DNA of 44,555 nt, taken from assembly GCA_004557975.1 (NCBI GenBank), contig SFEV01000021.1, positions 1 through 44,555 on the forward strand. The letters run 5' to 3'. The stretch's first letter is position 1; each line of letters begins with the position of its first letter. Below, piece after piece: positions 1 through 8,476 of this stretch. The notes beneath the pieces are model-generated. The model did not search any database. It had not been told where the DNA came from and worked only from the letters and a program-made list of their open reading frames with translations. The position numbers were made by a program, and so were the translations under genes. Origin of the DNA: Lachnospiraceae bacterium. GTDB taxonomy: Bacteria > Bacillota > Clostridia > Lachnospirales > Lachnospiraceae.

Positions 1-1584
1 GAACTTCTGCGTACGAAAGGTACAAAGGGGACATTGATTACCAGGCCGCGACGATTTGGAAAGACACTTTGTATGAGCATGTTGTCCGAGTTTTTTGATA
101 TCCGCAAGGATACAGGCAAGTTATTTGACGGACTTGAAATTGCAGAGAACAAAGATCTGTGTGACCAGTGGATGAATCAGTATCCCACACTGTTCCTGAC
201 CTTTAAAGCTGTGGACGGATTGAACTTTGCAGATGCGTATGAAATGCTGGAAACAATCATTGCAGGTACCTTTAAAGATCATGCTTACCTTCTGGAGAGT
301 GAGCGGGTAAATATATATGATAAGAAACTGTTTTCTGAAATAACAGAAAAGACAGCGCGAAAGAGTGAAATAAAAAGTTCTCTCTTGCTGCTCACAAAAT
401 TAATGTATACTCATTATGGAAGACCGGTCATCCTTCTCATTGACGAGTATGATGTGCCTCTGGCGAAAGCCAGTGAGAAAGGCTATTATACGGAAATGCT
501 GGATGTAATAAAAGGGCTGCTGCAGGTTATTAAAGACAACGAAAGTCTGAAGATGGCAGTTGTTACAGGCTGTCTTCGGATTGCAAAAGAAAGTATTTTC
601 ACAGGAACCAATAACTTTGTATCAGATACTGTCTCGGATGCGAGGCTGAATGAATTTTTTGGTTTTACGCAAAGAGAAGTCAATATTCTTCTGCAAGATA
701 CGGAGTTGACAGATCATCTTGATGAGATGCGGGAATGGTATGATGGCTATCAGTTTGGAGAATCTGATATATACTGCCCATGGGATGTGATGAACCATGT
801 GAGAAATCTGCTTCTGGATCCTGAAACGAAGCCGATGGGCTATTGGAAGAACTCGAGTGATAATGCCATTATCCGATCTTTTATTGATTATTCCGGAGAG
901 ACAATCACAAGGAAACTGGAAACATTGATGTCTGGTGGATATATTATTCAGAAAATCAAAGATGATCTGACCTATGATTATGTGAATTCTTCTGAAGAAA
1001 ATCTGTGGAGTATTTTGTATCTTACCGGATATCTGACGCAGGTAAAGGATGCTGAATTGAGAGTATCTTTGCCAAAAGACAGTCTTGCATTGAGAATTCC
1101 CAATGCAGAGATCATGGAGATCTATGAATCCATGATAAAGAACTGGTTCTGTGAAAGTACGCAGAAGATAGACAGGGCAGCTTTGTTTGCGGCTGTCTGG
1201 AGTGGAGACAGTGAAAAGATAACAGAAGAAATGTCCAGTCTGCTGCGCAGGACGATCAGTTACCATGATTACCGAGAAGACTTTTATCATGCATTTTTTG
1301 CAGGTATTTTTGCTGGAGCAGGATATGCCGTAGAGTCGAATAAGGAGCACGGAGAAGGACGTAGTGACATAATCATTCAGGATTATGCAGGAGACCGGGC
1401 TGCTGTGTTTGAAGTGAAGTATTCCAAAACGCAGGAAGGACTGAACAGATCCTGTGACGATGCTCTTGCTAAGATCGATGAGCGCATGTATGCAGAGGAA
1501 CTGACAGATGATTATGCACAGGTCATCTGCTATGGCATCTCGTTTTTCAAAAAGCGCTGTCTAGTAAAAAAAATCAATGGATGA
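1..1584 (+). CDS. AAA-ATPase-like / PD-(D/E)XK nuclease-fold protein, 5' end outside the window
   Basis: The frame is open from base 1 and reads into an RRFGKT phosphate-binding loop, so the true start lies upstream; the TTG at 34 is inside the gene. The order is an atypical Walker A (RPRRFGKTL), a Walker B (LLIDEYDVPL), a helical middle, and a C-terminal nuclease-like core with GRSDIII and FEVKYSKT, which supply the D and E-x-K residues of the PD-(D/E)XK fold. This is the AAA-ATPase-like plus PDDEXK_9 architecture, common in multiple copies in Clostridia and Bacteroidetes. Its function is unknown; mobile-element or defence roles have been suggested for the family. No partner gene is visible here. 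The family call is firm and the role is not. Confidence 0.85.
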   Translation, partial: ELLRTKGTKGTLITRPRRFGKTLCMSMLSEFFDIRKDTGKLFDGLEIAENKDLCDQWMNQYPTLFLTFKAVDGLNFADAYEMLETIIAGTFKDHAYLLESERVNIYDKKLFSEITEKTARKSEIKSSLLLLTKLMYTHYGRPVILLIDEYDVPLAKASEKGYYTEMLDVIKGLLQVIKDNESLKMAVVTGCLRIAKESIFTGTNNFVSDTVSDARLNEFFGFTQREVNILLQDTELTDHLDEMREWYDGYQFGESDIYCPWDVMNHVRNLLLDPETKPMGYWKNSSDNAIIRSFIDYSGETITRKLETLMSGGYIIQKIKDDLTYDYVNSSEENLWSILYLTGYLTQVKDAELRVSLPKDSLALRIPNAEIMEIYESMIKNWFCESTQKIDRAALFAAVWSGDSEKITEEMSSLLRRTISYHDYREDFYHAFFAGIFAGAGYAVESNKEHGEGRSDIIIQDYAGDRAAVFEVKYSKTQEGLNRSCDDALAKIDERMYAEELTDDYAQVICYGISFFKKRCLVKKING

Positions 1585-1652
1585 ATATCTGGGGGAAGGC
1601 ATCTGAATACTTTGTTTTATATTATATCATACTACAGTGTGGAGGGTTGAAT

Positions 1653-2504
1653 ATGTTAAAGGTATGGATTGTCGGTTCGGAGAGCCAGGTGGGAAGGGCG
1701 ATCAATGAGATCCTTGATCCGCTGGAGATGGAGGTTCTGAACACAGACAAAGAGGAGCTCGATATCACGGAGACGGACGAGGTATTGAGTTATGGAGAAA
1801 TTCACAGGCCGGACGTGATTATCAACTGTGCGGCAGTCACGGATCCGTCACTGTGTGAGGAGGAGCCGGAGCTGGCCTTCCGTGTCAATGCACTGGGCGC
1901 GCGGAATCTCAGCATCGTTGCGAGAAAGACGGGTGCGAAGATTGTCCAGCTGTCTACGGATGATGTATTTGACGGCAGGAAAGGCTCTGCATACACGGAA
2001 TTTGATGATACGAATCCGCTCACGGTATACGGGCAATCAAAGAGGGCCGGTGAAAATTATGTGAAGGAGTTTACCCACAAGCATTTTGTGGTCCGCAGCA
2101 ACTGGGTGTACGGCAGGGACGGGAAGAATTTTGTCAACAATCTGCTGAAGCGCGCAGAGAATCCAGGGGAGATTCTGATTGCCTCTGATCAGTACGGTTC
2201 CCCCACCAGTGCCAGGGATCTGGCACGGATTATTCTGTATCTGATCGGTACCAATGAGTACGGCACGTACCATGCCACCTGCAAGGGCGTCTGCAGCCGC
2301 TTTGAGTTTGCACAGGAGATTCTGAGACTGGCGGGCAGGGAAGCCGTTCTGAAGCCTGTTCCGACGAAGGAGTCCGCGTTTTCTTCTGTCAGGCCGGCTT
2401 ATGCGGTACTGGACAATTTTATTCTGAGAATCATTGATGTTTACGACATGCCTGACTGGAAGGATTCTCTGGCAGAGTATATGAAGGACTACAGGAGGGC
2501 ATGA
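1653..2504 (+). CDS. RmlD-like NAD(P)-dependent sugar-nucleotide reductase (extended SDR)
   Basis: 283 residues. The start at ATG 1653 is preceded by GGAGGG; an in-frame ATG at 1581 would overlap the upstream gene and add an unrelated leader. The N-terminal Rossmann motif is VGSESQVG (8-15), followed by NCAAVTD (about 58-64), STDDVFDG (101-108) and the catalytic Y126-x3-K130 pair (VYGQSK). This is the pattern of dTDP-4-dehydrorhamnose reductases. No other rhamnose-pathway genes (rmlA, rmlB, rmlC) are nearby, so the substrate is open. The stop lies only 4 bases before the next start, which implies translational coupling to the symporter. Confidence 0.85.
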   Translation: MLKVWIVGSESQVGRAINEILDPLEMEVLNTDKEELDITETDEVLSYGEIHRPDVIINCAAVTDPSLCEEEPELAFRVNALGARNLSIVARKTGAKIVQLSTDDVFDGRKGSAYTEFDDTNPLTVYGQSKRAGENYVKEFTHKHFVVRSNWVYGRDGKNFVNNLLKRAENPGEILIASDQYGSPTSARDLARIILYLIGTNEYGTYHATCKGVCSRFEFAQEILRLAGREAVLKPVPTKESAFSSVRPAYAVLDNFILRIIDVYDMPDWKDSLAEYMKDYRRA

Positions 2505-2508
2505 CCGG

Positions 2509-3804
2509 ATGGAAAACAAAAAGACGAATCATAAGAAAAACATGAAAAAGAAAAAGGGACTTACCACGAGAATCTTTATTGCGCTGATTGTAGGTGCCCT
2601 TCTGGGTGTGATCCTGCATTATCTTGTTCCGTCGGGCTATGTGAAGGATAAGATTGTTGTTGACGGGATTCTGTACGTGGTGGGACAGGGCTTTATCCGG
2701 CTGATGAAGATGCTGGTTGTTCCGCTGGTATTCTGTTCCATTGTATGTGGAAGCATGTCGATCGGAGATACGAAGAAGCTGGGAACGGTGGGTGTGCGCA
2801 CGCTTGTGTTTTATCTTGCGACGACGGCTCTGGCCATCACGATTGCTCTTACGGTGGGCAATATTATCAATCCCGGTGTGGGACTGGACATGTCGGCGGT
2901 GGAGTCCAATGCGGCGGAAGTTAGCGCCATGGAGGCGACGTCTCTTACCGATACGCTGCTGAATATTATTCCTGACAACCCTCTGGGATCACTGGCGCAG
3001 GGCAACATGCTGCAGATCATTCTGTTTGCGCTGATTATCGGAGTGATTCTTGCGAAGCTTGGGGAGCGGGCGGAGACGGTCGGCAATTTTTTCAGCCAGT
3101 TCAATGATATCATGATGGAAATGACAATGATGGTCATGAGCCTTGCTCCGATAGGGGTATTCTGTCTGATTTCGAGAACCTTCGCCGGCATCGGATTTAC
3201 TGCATTTCTGCCGCTGGCAAAATATATGATCGGTGTTCTGATTGCGCTGTGTATCCAGTGCTTTGTTGTATATCTGGGACTTCTGAAGATATTTACAGGG
3301 CTGAATCCCGTCAAGTTTATCCGGAACTTTTTCCCGGTGATGGCCTTTGCATTTTCAACGGCGACGTCCAATGCGACGATCCCCATGTCCATTGACACGC
3401 TGGCGAAAAAGATGGGTGTATCCAAAAAGATTTCTTCGTTCACGATTCCGCTGGGCGCCACCATCAATATGGACGGTACGGCCATCATGCAGGGTGTGGC
3501 TGTTGTATTTGCGGCACAGGCCTTCGGAATTCATCTGACTCCGATGGACTATGTGACGGTGATCGGTACGGCCACACTGGCATCCATCGGTACGGCAGGC
3601 GTTCCCAGCGTAGGTCTCGTGACGCTGACGATGGTATTCAACTCTGTCGGCCTTCCGGTGGAGGCAATCGGTCTGATTATGGGTATTGACCGTATTCTTG
3701 ACATGAGCCGCACGGCAGTCAATATTACGGGAGACGCTGTCTGCACGACGATTGTCGCACATCAGAATAAGGCATTGAAGAGAGAAGTATTTGAGGGCAG
3801 CTGA
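2509..3804 (+). CDS. Dicarboxylate/amino acid:cation symporter (DAACS), canonical acidic amino-acid type
   Basis: 431 residues, GltP/GltT-like, a sodium- or proton-coupled inner-membrane transporter. AGGAGG just before the upstream stop serves as its ribosome site. The hallmarks are a serine/threonine-rich HP1 hairpin (STATSNATIPM), TINMDGTAIM with D322 of the cation-binding NMDGT motif, and TM8 GIDRILDMSRTAVNITGD. In TM8, D394, D398, R401, N405 and D409 align with GltPh D390, D394, R397, N401 and D405. R401 is the residue that binds the side-chain carboxylate, so glutamate, aspartate or a C4-dicarboxylate is expected. The gene is coupled to the RmlD-like gene and ends in a terminator. Compare the altered paralogue at 23974. 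Confidence 0.9.
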   Translation: MENKKTNHKKNMKKKKGLTTRIFIALIVGALLGVILHYLVPSGYVKDKIVVDGILYVVGQGFIRLMKMLVVPLVFCSIVCGSMSIGDTKKLGTVGVRTLVFYLATTALAITIALTVGNIINPGVGLDMSAVESNAAEVSAMEATSLTDTLLNIIPDNPLGSLAQGNMLQIILFALIIGVILAKLGERAETVGNFFSQFNDIMMEMTMMVMSLAPIGVFCLISRTFAGIGFTAFLPLAKYMIGVLIALCIQCFVVYLGLLKIFTGLNPVKFIRNFFPVMAFAFSTATSNATIPMSIDTLAKKMGVSKKISSFTIPLGATINMDGTAIMQGVAVVFAAQAFGIHLTPMDYVTVIGTATLASIGTAGVPSVGLVTLTMVFNSVGLPVEAIGLIMGIDRILDMSRTAVNITGDAVCTTIVAHQNKALKREVFEGS

Positions 3805-3821
3805 GGCTGCCCCCTTTTTTT
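3795..3821 (+). terminator. Rho-independent terminator of the symporter
   Basis: A 7-bp stem GGGCAGC (3795-3801) pairs with GCTGCCC (3806-3812) across a TGAG loop, followed by a T run at 3815-3821. The stop codon TGA (3802-3804) lies in the loop. Confidence 0.85.
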
Positions 3822-3824
3822 CAT

Positions 3825-3990
3825 GGACTTCCGTGATGTGCCAAGAAGCACCGGGTATCCGAGACGGTGAAGAATCTCAAGGTGTTTCATGATTTCCAGA
3901 TTCATCTCATACGTTTTTCCGAAACCGACGCCGGGATCGAGAATGATTTTGTCATCGGGCACACCGGCTTTTGCGGCAACTCCCCATCCA
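3825..3990 (-). pseudogene. folP: folP (dihydropteroate synthase) internal fragment
   Basis: On the minus strand about 55 codons read GVAAKAGVPDDK, then IILDPGVGFGKT, then YPVLLGTSRKS. These are the consecutive DPGxGFGKT and GTSRKS signatures of dihydropteroate synthase, with natural spacing. Homology stops abruptly right after TSRKS, at the symporter terminator, and upstream just before GVAAKAG. A full FolP has about 260 or more residues, so this is a remnant, too short to be an enzyme. No other folate genes are in the window. The rest of the 3822-4179 gap holds only the AT-rich leader of the next gene. Recognition rests on motif memory but the motifs are highly specific. Confidence 0.8.
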
Positions 3991-4179
3991 CGGAACACTT
4001 AACGCATGGAATCCTATTTTGCATATTATTTGTTCACGGGAACAGTAAAGCACTGTGTGTGAAAACTTACCAGCTTATTTCATATAAAAGTGCAGAAAAG
4101 TATTAGTGGAAAAATTTATTATTTATAGTAGAATAGAAGAGGACAGACATGACAGAATGAAAGAAAGCAGGATATATTC

Positions 4180-5649
4180 ATGAGAAAAGGAACAGTACAG
4201 GATGTTTGGAAGCTATATATACAGAGAGTAATCGTATTTCTGACAGGATTGCTGATCTCTATGATCCTTTTTTTTCTGGCGACACAGCAGGCTGTAAATA
4301 AAAATATCATCAATGCAATTGATGACAATCTGCAGGAGCAGAGCCGTCACTTCCAGATGATTCTGGAGGTGCAGTATCAGTATCTGGAGGGAGTAGCTGA
4401 CTATCTGGCACAGCAGCCGGATCCTTTTTCGGATGAGTGCCTTGTATTGCTCAGCTCTCTGGGTGAGAAAAGTGAGCTGGAGCGAATTGCCATAATCGAC
4501 AGGGACGGCATGGCTTATTATGACGATGGCAATGCCAAATCAGTTAAAAACAGGCGGTATTTTGCGGAAGGCATGTCAGGACAGCGGACGCTCAGTGATC
4601 CGCTTGAGAGCAGGCTGGACGGAGAGACGAGAGTTGTCCTCGGGGTTCCAGTCATGAGGGATGGTGAAGTCATCGGCGTTCTGTGCGGATCCTTCGACGT
4701 CAGCGCCCTGAGCCGTATGCTTTTTGAGCATATCTATCATGGAAAAGGTTCTTCCATTATTCTTGGCTCTGACGGAAGTATCATCGCATATGATAACAGG
4801 GAGACCAGCCAGGCCTTCAGCTCCGTCGACAATCTGTTTACGTATCTGGAGGATGGATTCAGTGATGTCATGGATCTCCAGGAGATCAGGGACAATTTCA
4901 AACTGGGAGAAAGCGGTCATTCCAGTCTGAAATTCAGAGAAAGTGATCACTATGTGGCGTATGAGCCTCTGGGCTTCAACGACTGGATGATTCTCTATGT
5001 GGTTCCGGCGACGTATGCCAGGGAATCCTACAGCTTTATCACCGATTATGAGATGATACTCAGTGCAGTGTTCATCGTGATGACTCTGTCGATGCTCTGG
5101 TCTGTTTTCAGAATCAGTGAGAGACGGCAGAAGAAGCTCATTGCTTATGCAAATACAGATGCTCTGACCGGATTGTCCAACAAACAGAATACGGAAAAAC
5201 TGATTCAGGAATGGATTGATCAGGACAACGATCTGCTGCATGGTCCTCAGGCATTTCTGATTATGGATATTGATTTTTTCAAGACCATCAATGACCGGTG
5301 CGGACATGCGGTCGGGGACGAGGTGCTGCGCCGAATCGGCAGCTGTCTGACAGAAACCTTCCGCGATTCTGATATCATAGGAAGAATCGGTGGGGATGAG
5401 TTCGTTGTGTTTCTGAAGAATGCAGGAAACACGGAGTCAGTGGAGAACAGGACGAAGGAGCTGATTCACGCTGTGCGCTCCATTGAGATTCCCGAGCTGA
5501 AAGGGCACAAGATCACATGCAGCATCGGTGTGGCGTACTACCCGGATCACGGAGAGGAGTATCTGGATCTGTATAAGCATGCAGATATGGCTCTGTATGA
5601 GATAAAAAAGGACGGTCGCAACGGGTACTGTATCTACGGGAGGAGCTGA
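4180..5649 (+). CDS. Membrane diguanylate cyclase with extracellular Cache-type sensor
   Basis: 489 residues, predicted to make cyclic di-GMP from two GTP at the inner face of the membrane. It has a short N-terminal tail, TM1 (about 17-36), an extracytoplasmic region of about 250 residues resembling a double-Cache sensor (for example IIDRDGMAYYDDG and GFNDWMILYVVP), TM2 (about 288-308), then a GGDEF domain. The active site is intact (GGDEF, 404-408). An inhibitory I-site RxxD (R395-D398) sits five residues upstream, so product feedback is likely. No EAL or HD-GYP phosphodiesterase is in the window. The ligand is unknown; small amino acids or organic acids are typical for Cache domains. The ribosome site (AGCAGGA) is modest. 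Confidence 0.9.
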   Translation: MRKGTVQDVWKLYIQRVIVFLTGLLISMILFFLATQQAVNKNIINAIDDNLQEQSRHFQMILEVQYQYLEGVADYLAQQPDPFSDECLVLLSSLGEKSELERIAIIDRDGMAYYDDGNAKSVKNRRYFAEGMSGQRTLSDPLESRLDGETRVVLGVPVMRDGEVIGVLCGSFDVSALSRMLFEHIYHGKGSSIILGSDGSIIAYDNRETSQAFSSVDNLFTYLEDGFSDVMDLQEIRDNFKLGESGHSSLKFRESDHYVAYEPLGFNDWMILYVVPATYARESYSFITDYEMILSAVFIVMTLSMLWSVFRISERRQKKLIAYANTDALTGLSNKQNTEKLIQEWIDQDNDLLHGPQAFLIMDIDFFKTINDRCGHAVGDEVLRRIGSCLTETFRDSDIIGRIGGDEFVVFLKNAGNTESVENRTKELIHAVRSIEIPELKGHKITCSIGVAYYPDHGEEYLDLYKHADMALYEIKKDGRNGYCIYGRS

Positions 5650-5664
5650 GTGCTTCTCCCGTTT
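5636..5664 (+). terminator. Hairpin at the end of the diguanylate cyclase gene
   Basis: An 11-bp stem (5636-5646 with 5652-5662, one G-U pair) has loop TGAGT containing the stop codon at 5647-5649. Only three T follow, so termination may be weak. Confidence 0.6.
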
Positions 5665-5695
5665 AGTGAGAGGGAAGTGACACAGAACAATGTTG

Positions 5696-5724
5696 TTGCA
5701 TTTAGTGCGTCAGAGTGTTAAAAT
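5696..5724 (+). promoter_or_regulatory. Candidate sigma-A promoter for the flavoprotein/ferredoxin pair
   Basis: TTGCAT (5696-5701), 17-bp spacer, TAAAAT (5719-5724). The ATG of the flavoprotein follows 34 bases later. Confidence 0.6.
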
Positions 5725-5758
5725 GACAAAAGTCTAATTTGTCAGGGAAAGGGAGAAA

Positions 5759-7714
5759 ATGAACGTTTATAAATGGCCATACGAAAATGAATTTGGAAAA
5801 GAAGAACTGGTGACAAGTGAGGTGCTGGTGTTGGGCGGAGGTCTTGCAGGCTGCTATGCAGCCATCGCCGCAGCGAGACGGGGCAAATCTGTGGTTCTTG
5901 TGGAGAAGGGAGCTACAGAGCGCAGCGGGTCTGCAGGAAGCGGTTTCGACCACTGGGAGAGTGCATGTACAAATCCCTGTTCGAAAGTTACTGCTCAGGA
6001 GATTGCGGAAGCGTACGTCAGGGAACAGGACGGTTACAGCAACGGCATTGCCCACTACATAGAGTGTCAGGAAGGATACGACAGGCTGCTGGATATGGAA
6101 GCCTTCGGCGGCAAAATCCGTGATACGGAGGATGAGTTCCTGGGTGCTGAGTTCCGGGACGATGAGACGAAGCTGATGTTTGCGTACGATTATGCAAATC
6201 GTTTCACGCTGCGTGTGTGGGGATCTACGTTTAAGCCGGCCCTGTACAGGGAGCTGAAGCGTCTCGGTGTCAGAATCTGTGACCGCACAGAGGCGACTGC
6301 GCTGATGGTGGAGCGCAAAGACGGAAGAGAGAGAGGAATCGGAGCTCTCGGCATGAATGTGCGCACCGGGAAATTCATGATTTTCCGGGCGAAGGAGACG
6401 GTGCTTGCCATGTCGAGGCCTGCCAGAATCTGGCTGTTCAACCCCGATCTGGTGGGGCTGTGTGAGTTCAGGCCCATGCAGAGCATCGGCAGCGGTCATG
6501 CCATGGGATTCCGCGCCGGTGTGGAATTTACAATGATGGAGAAATCGGTGAAGGCGGAGTTCTCGTCCTCCGGCCGCAGCTTTCCGCCCTATGGGACGGG
6601 CAACAACCACAATACCTGGTATGCGGCCACCATGGTGGATGCACGGGGCGTGGAGATCCCGTATGTGGACCGGGACGGCAGAGAATTGAAGACGGTGTCG
6701 GAGCGGTATTACCCTGCTCCGGGGCAGAAGTTTTTCCTGAAGGGCGGCGTGATTGATGAGCCGAAGTATGAGTACCGCGGACCGGAGACGCTTCCTTTTG
6801 ATGAACTGATGCGCCGCGGCTACCAGCTGCCTTTCTACGCAGATCTGAGCAGAATGCCGGAGATGGAGCGCAAGGTGATCTGGGGAATGATGGTCGGTGA
6901 AGAGGGGAAGACTAAGATACCGATTCTGAAAAATTATACGGAGCGGGGTTTTGACCCCACACGTCATATGCTGCAGAGCTATGGCAACGGGTGGCAGTCT
7001 GCCAGTTTCCTGCCTCAGGAGCGTCAGCTTTTCGGTGCGCCGGGCGGAATTATTACGGACTGGGATCTGAAGACGAATATAGATGGAATTTATGCAGCCG
7101 GTGATCAGCTGTTTGCATCGGACTGCTGTGGGTTTGCGTGTGCAACCGGGTATTATGCGGGACGAAAGGCAGCCGCAGCGGCTGATCATACGGAGTATGG
7201 AGAGATTGACCGTGCTTTCTGTGATGCGGAGAAGGAGCGGCTGTATCGTCCGATGCAGGTGGAGAACGGTATGGACTGGCGGGAGTTGAACATGGCGATT
7301 GCCAAGGCCATGCAGAACTACTGCGGCGGTGTCAAATGTGATGATCTGCTGCGGGAGGGTCTGGATCTGCTCCACTCCTACGAGACGGAGATTGTACCGC
7401 AGATCGGTGCCTCCAATCCCCATGAGCTGATGCGTGCCCATGAGGTGTTTGATATTCTCACGGTGGCACGGCTGATCCTGGAAGCGTGCCTTCTTAGAAA
7501 GTCCAGCTCTGTACCGCTTTGCTTTGAGCGCAGCGATTATCCGCAGATGGATCCGCCGGAGGATGACCACTTTATTACTATCCGTCTGAATGAGCGCGGA
7601 GAGGTTGTGAAGGGCTGTGTGCCCAAGGGGTATTTCGGCGATCTGAAGACGGAGTATGAAAAACGGAACCAGAATTACAGAGAAGAAGAAAAAGCGTTTC
7701 GAGGTGAAAGATGA
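5759..7714 (+). CDS. FAD-dependent oxidoreductase, fumarate reductase / AprA-like flavoprotein
   Basis: 651 residues. The N-terminal dinucleotide fold is VLVLGGGLAGCYAAIAAARR (about 22-41) followed by VVLVEK, the FAD-binding pattern of the succinate dehydrogenase/fumarate reductase/AprA superfamily. A C-terminal DGIYAAGDQ motif closes the FAD site. The 4Fe-4S partner immediately downstream (overlapping by 4 bases) and a charged C-terminal region resemble the adenylylsulfate reductase AprA/AprB pairing. However, no sat, qmo or dsr genes are near, so the substrate is more likely an organic acid or unknown. No signal peptide, so cytoplasmic. The start is supported by AGGGAG upstream. Family confident, reaction not. 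Confidence 0.8.
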   Translation: MNVYKWPYENEFGKEELVTSEVLVLGGGLAGCYAAIAAARRGKSVVLVEKGATERSGSAGSGFDHWESACTNPCSKVTAQEIAEAYVREQDGYSNGIAHYIECQEGYDRLLDMEAFGGKIRDTEDEFLGAEFRDDETKLMFAYDYANRFTLRVWGSTFKPALYRELKRLGVRICDRTEATALMVERKDGRERGIGALGMNVRTGKFMIFRAKETVLAMSRPARIWLFNPDLVGLCEFRPMQSIGSGHAMGFRAGVEFTMMEKSVKAEFSSSGRSFPPYGTGNNHNTWYAATMVDARGVEIPYVDRDGRELKTVSERYYPAPGQKFFLKGGVIDEPKYEYRGPETLPFDELMRRGYQLPFYADLSRMPEMERKVIWGMMVGEEGKTKIPILKNYTERGFDPTRHMLQSYGNGWQSASFLPQERQLFGAPGGIITDWDLKTNIDGIYAAGDQLFASDCCGFACATGYYAGRKAAAAADHTEYGEIDRAFCDAEKERLYRPMQVENGMDWRELNMAIAKAMQNYCGGVKCDDLLREGLDLLHSYETEIVPQIGASNPHELMRAHEVFDILTVARLILEACLLRKSSSVPLCFERSDYPQMDPPEDDHFITIRLNERGEVVKGCVPKGYFGDLKTEYEKRNQNYREEEKAFRGER

Positions 7715-7983
7715 TGGAAAAGGAACTGTATGCATCCGTAATCCCATGCAGCGCGCGTCCTCTCGTCTTCGATGAGGCGAAATGTGTGGGCTGCAACCGC
7801 TGCGTGAATATCTGTCAGGTGGATATTCTGCTCCCGAATCCTGAGAAGGGGAAGCCGCCGGTGGTGGTATATCCGGGAGAATGCTATTACTGCGGAAGCT
7901 GTGTCATGGTCTGCCAGAGGGAAGGAGCCATCAGGCTGCAGCATCCTCTGATGAACAGGGCGAAGTTTGTGCCGGTCAGATAG
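7711..7983 (+). CDS. Two-cluster 4Fe-4S ferredoxin-type partner subunit (AprB-like)
   Basis: 90 residues with two complete cluster motifs, CVGCNRCVNIC and CYYCGSCVMVC, separated by about 30 residues. Each has the C-x2-C-x2-C-x3-C spacing expected for [4Fe-4S] binding. The ATGA overlap with the flavoprotein stop and the GAGGTGA ribosome site indicate co-translation, so it probably carries electrons to or from that FAD. It is shorter than typical AprB, lacking the C-terminal tail. ATG 7714 directly after ATG 7711 is an equally possible start. Confidence 0.85.
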   Translation: MMEKELYASVIPCSARPLVFDEAKCVGCNRCVNICQVDILLPNPEKGKPPVVVYPGECYYCGSCVMVCQREGAIRLQHPLMNRAKFVPVR

Positions 7984-8031
7984 AAGTTTTATACATAATA
8001 TAAAGTATACAGAACCGATACAGGGGCAATG

Positions 8032-8052
8032 GGAGAAGGACAGAGCTTCTCC
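8032..8052 (+). other. Hairpin downstream of the ferredoxin gene
   Basis: GGAGAAG (8032-8038) pairs with CTTCTCC (8046-8052) across a 7-base loop. No T run follows, so this may be an mRNA 3' end stabiliser or a weak terminator. Confidence 0.4.
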
Positions 8053-8108
8053 TGCCGTAGTATCTGCCATTCCTGAATTTGGCTGTGTGAAATTTCCCTG
8101 TTTTGCAT

Positions 8109-8114
8109 TATAAT
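8109..8114 (+). promoter_or_regulatory. Perfect -10 box upstream of the uxuA remnant
   Basis: TATAAT at 8109-8114, with only a poor -35 (TGTGAA, 8086-8091, 17-bp spacer). Possibly a relic of the original uxuA promoter. Confidence 0.3.
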
Positions 8115-8174
8115 GATACCTGCATTATGATTGCGGTAAGCAAGCGGAAGATAACATGGAGGGAGGAATTCATC

Positions 8175-8354
8175 ATGAAAATGACATTTCGCTGGTATGG
8201 AGAAGGAAGAGATACCATTACTCTGAAACAGATCAGACAGATTCCCGGTATGAGCGGACTGTATGACCGTGCGCTTGGCTGCACATATCTGAACGGACTG
8301 TGGGAGGCCATTGACAAGAAAGCAAAGAAAGAGGAGCTCTCCTGTTCCTGGTAA
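8175..8354 (+). pseudogene. uxuA: uxuA (mannonate dehydratase) N-terminal remnant
   Basis: A 59-codon frame starts at ATG 8175 behind a strong GGAGGGAGG site. Its first residues, MKMTFRWYGEG then TLKQIRQIPGM, match the highly conserved start of mannonate dehydratase (about 350 residues), the glucuronate-pathway enzyme that dehydrates D-mannonate. After IRQIPGM the expected core (AIYDVPVGEVW) is missing or scrambled. A later WEAIDKKAKKEELSCSW resembles the next UxuA helix, and the frame then stops. I read it as a decayed gene with internal deletions. It could in principle still be translated as a small protein because its ribosome site is intact. Apart from this remnant and the sites listed separately, the 7984-8476 gap holds nothing I can identify. 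Confidence 0.7.
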
Positions 8355-8415
8355 ATGATTTGAATTATTTTGTAAATTTATGTAAAATTTTCCGCGTTAA
8401 TCGGCTAACACTGCA

Positions 8416-8445
8416 TTGACAAAATCCCGGAAAAAATAGTAGAAT
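8416..8445 (+). promoter_or_regulatory. Promoter of the first peptide-importer operon
   Basis: TTGACA (8416-8421), 18-bp spacer, TAGAAT (8440-8445), 31 bases before the ATG of the binding protein. Confidence 0.75.
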
Positions 8446-8476
8446 ATAAAGGAATATACAAAATAAGGAGGTAACT

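Noticed and set aside
622..1350. Long minus-strand frame opposite the AAA-ATPase-like gene
   Set aside because: Composition is low in acidic residues and rich in I/H/C; it is the shadow of a clear plus-strand gene with ATPase and nuclease motifs.
5702..7747. 681-codon minus-strand frame opposite the flavoprotein
   Set aside because: Rich in H, R and L with no recognisable motif; an antisense shadow of a strongly supported FAD protein.
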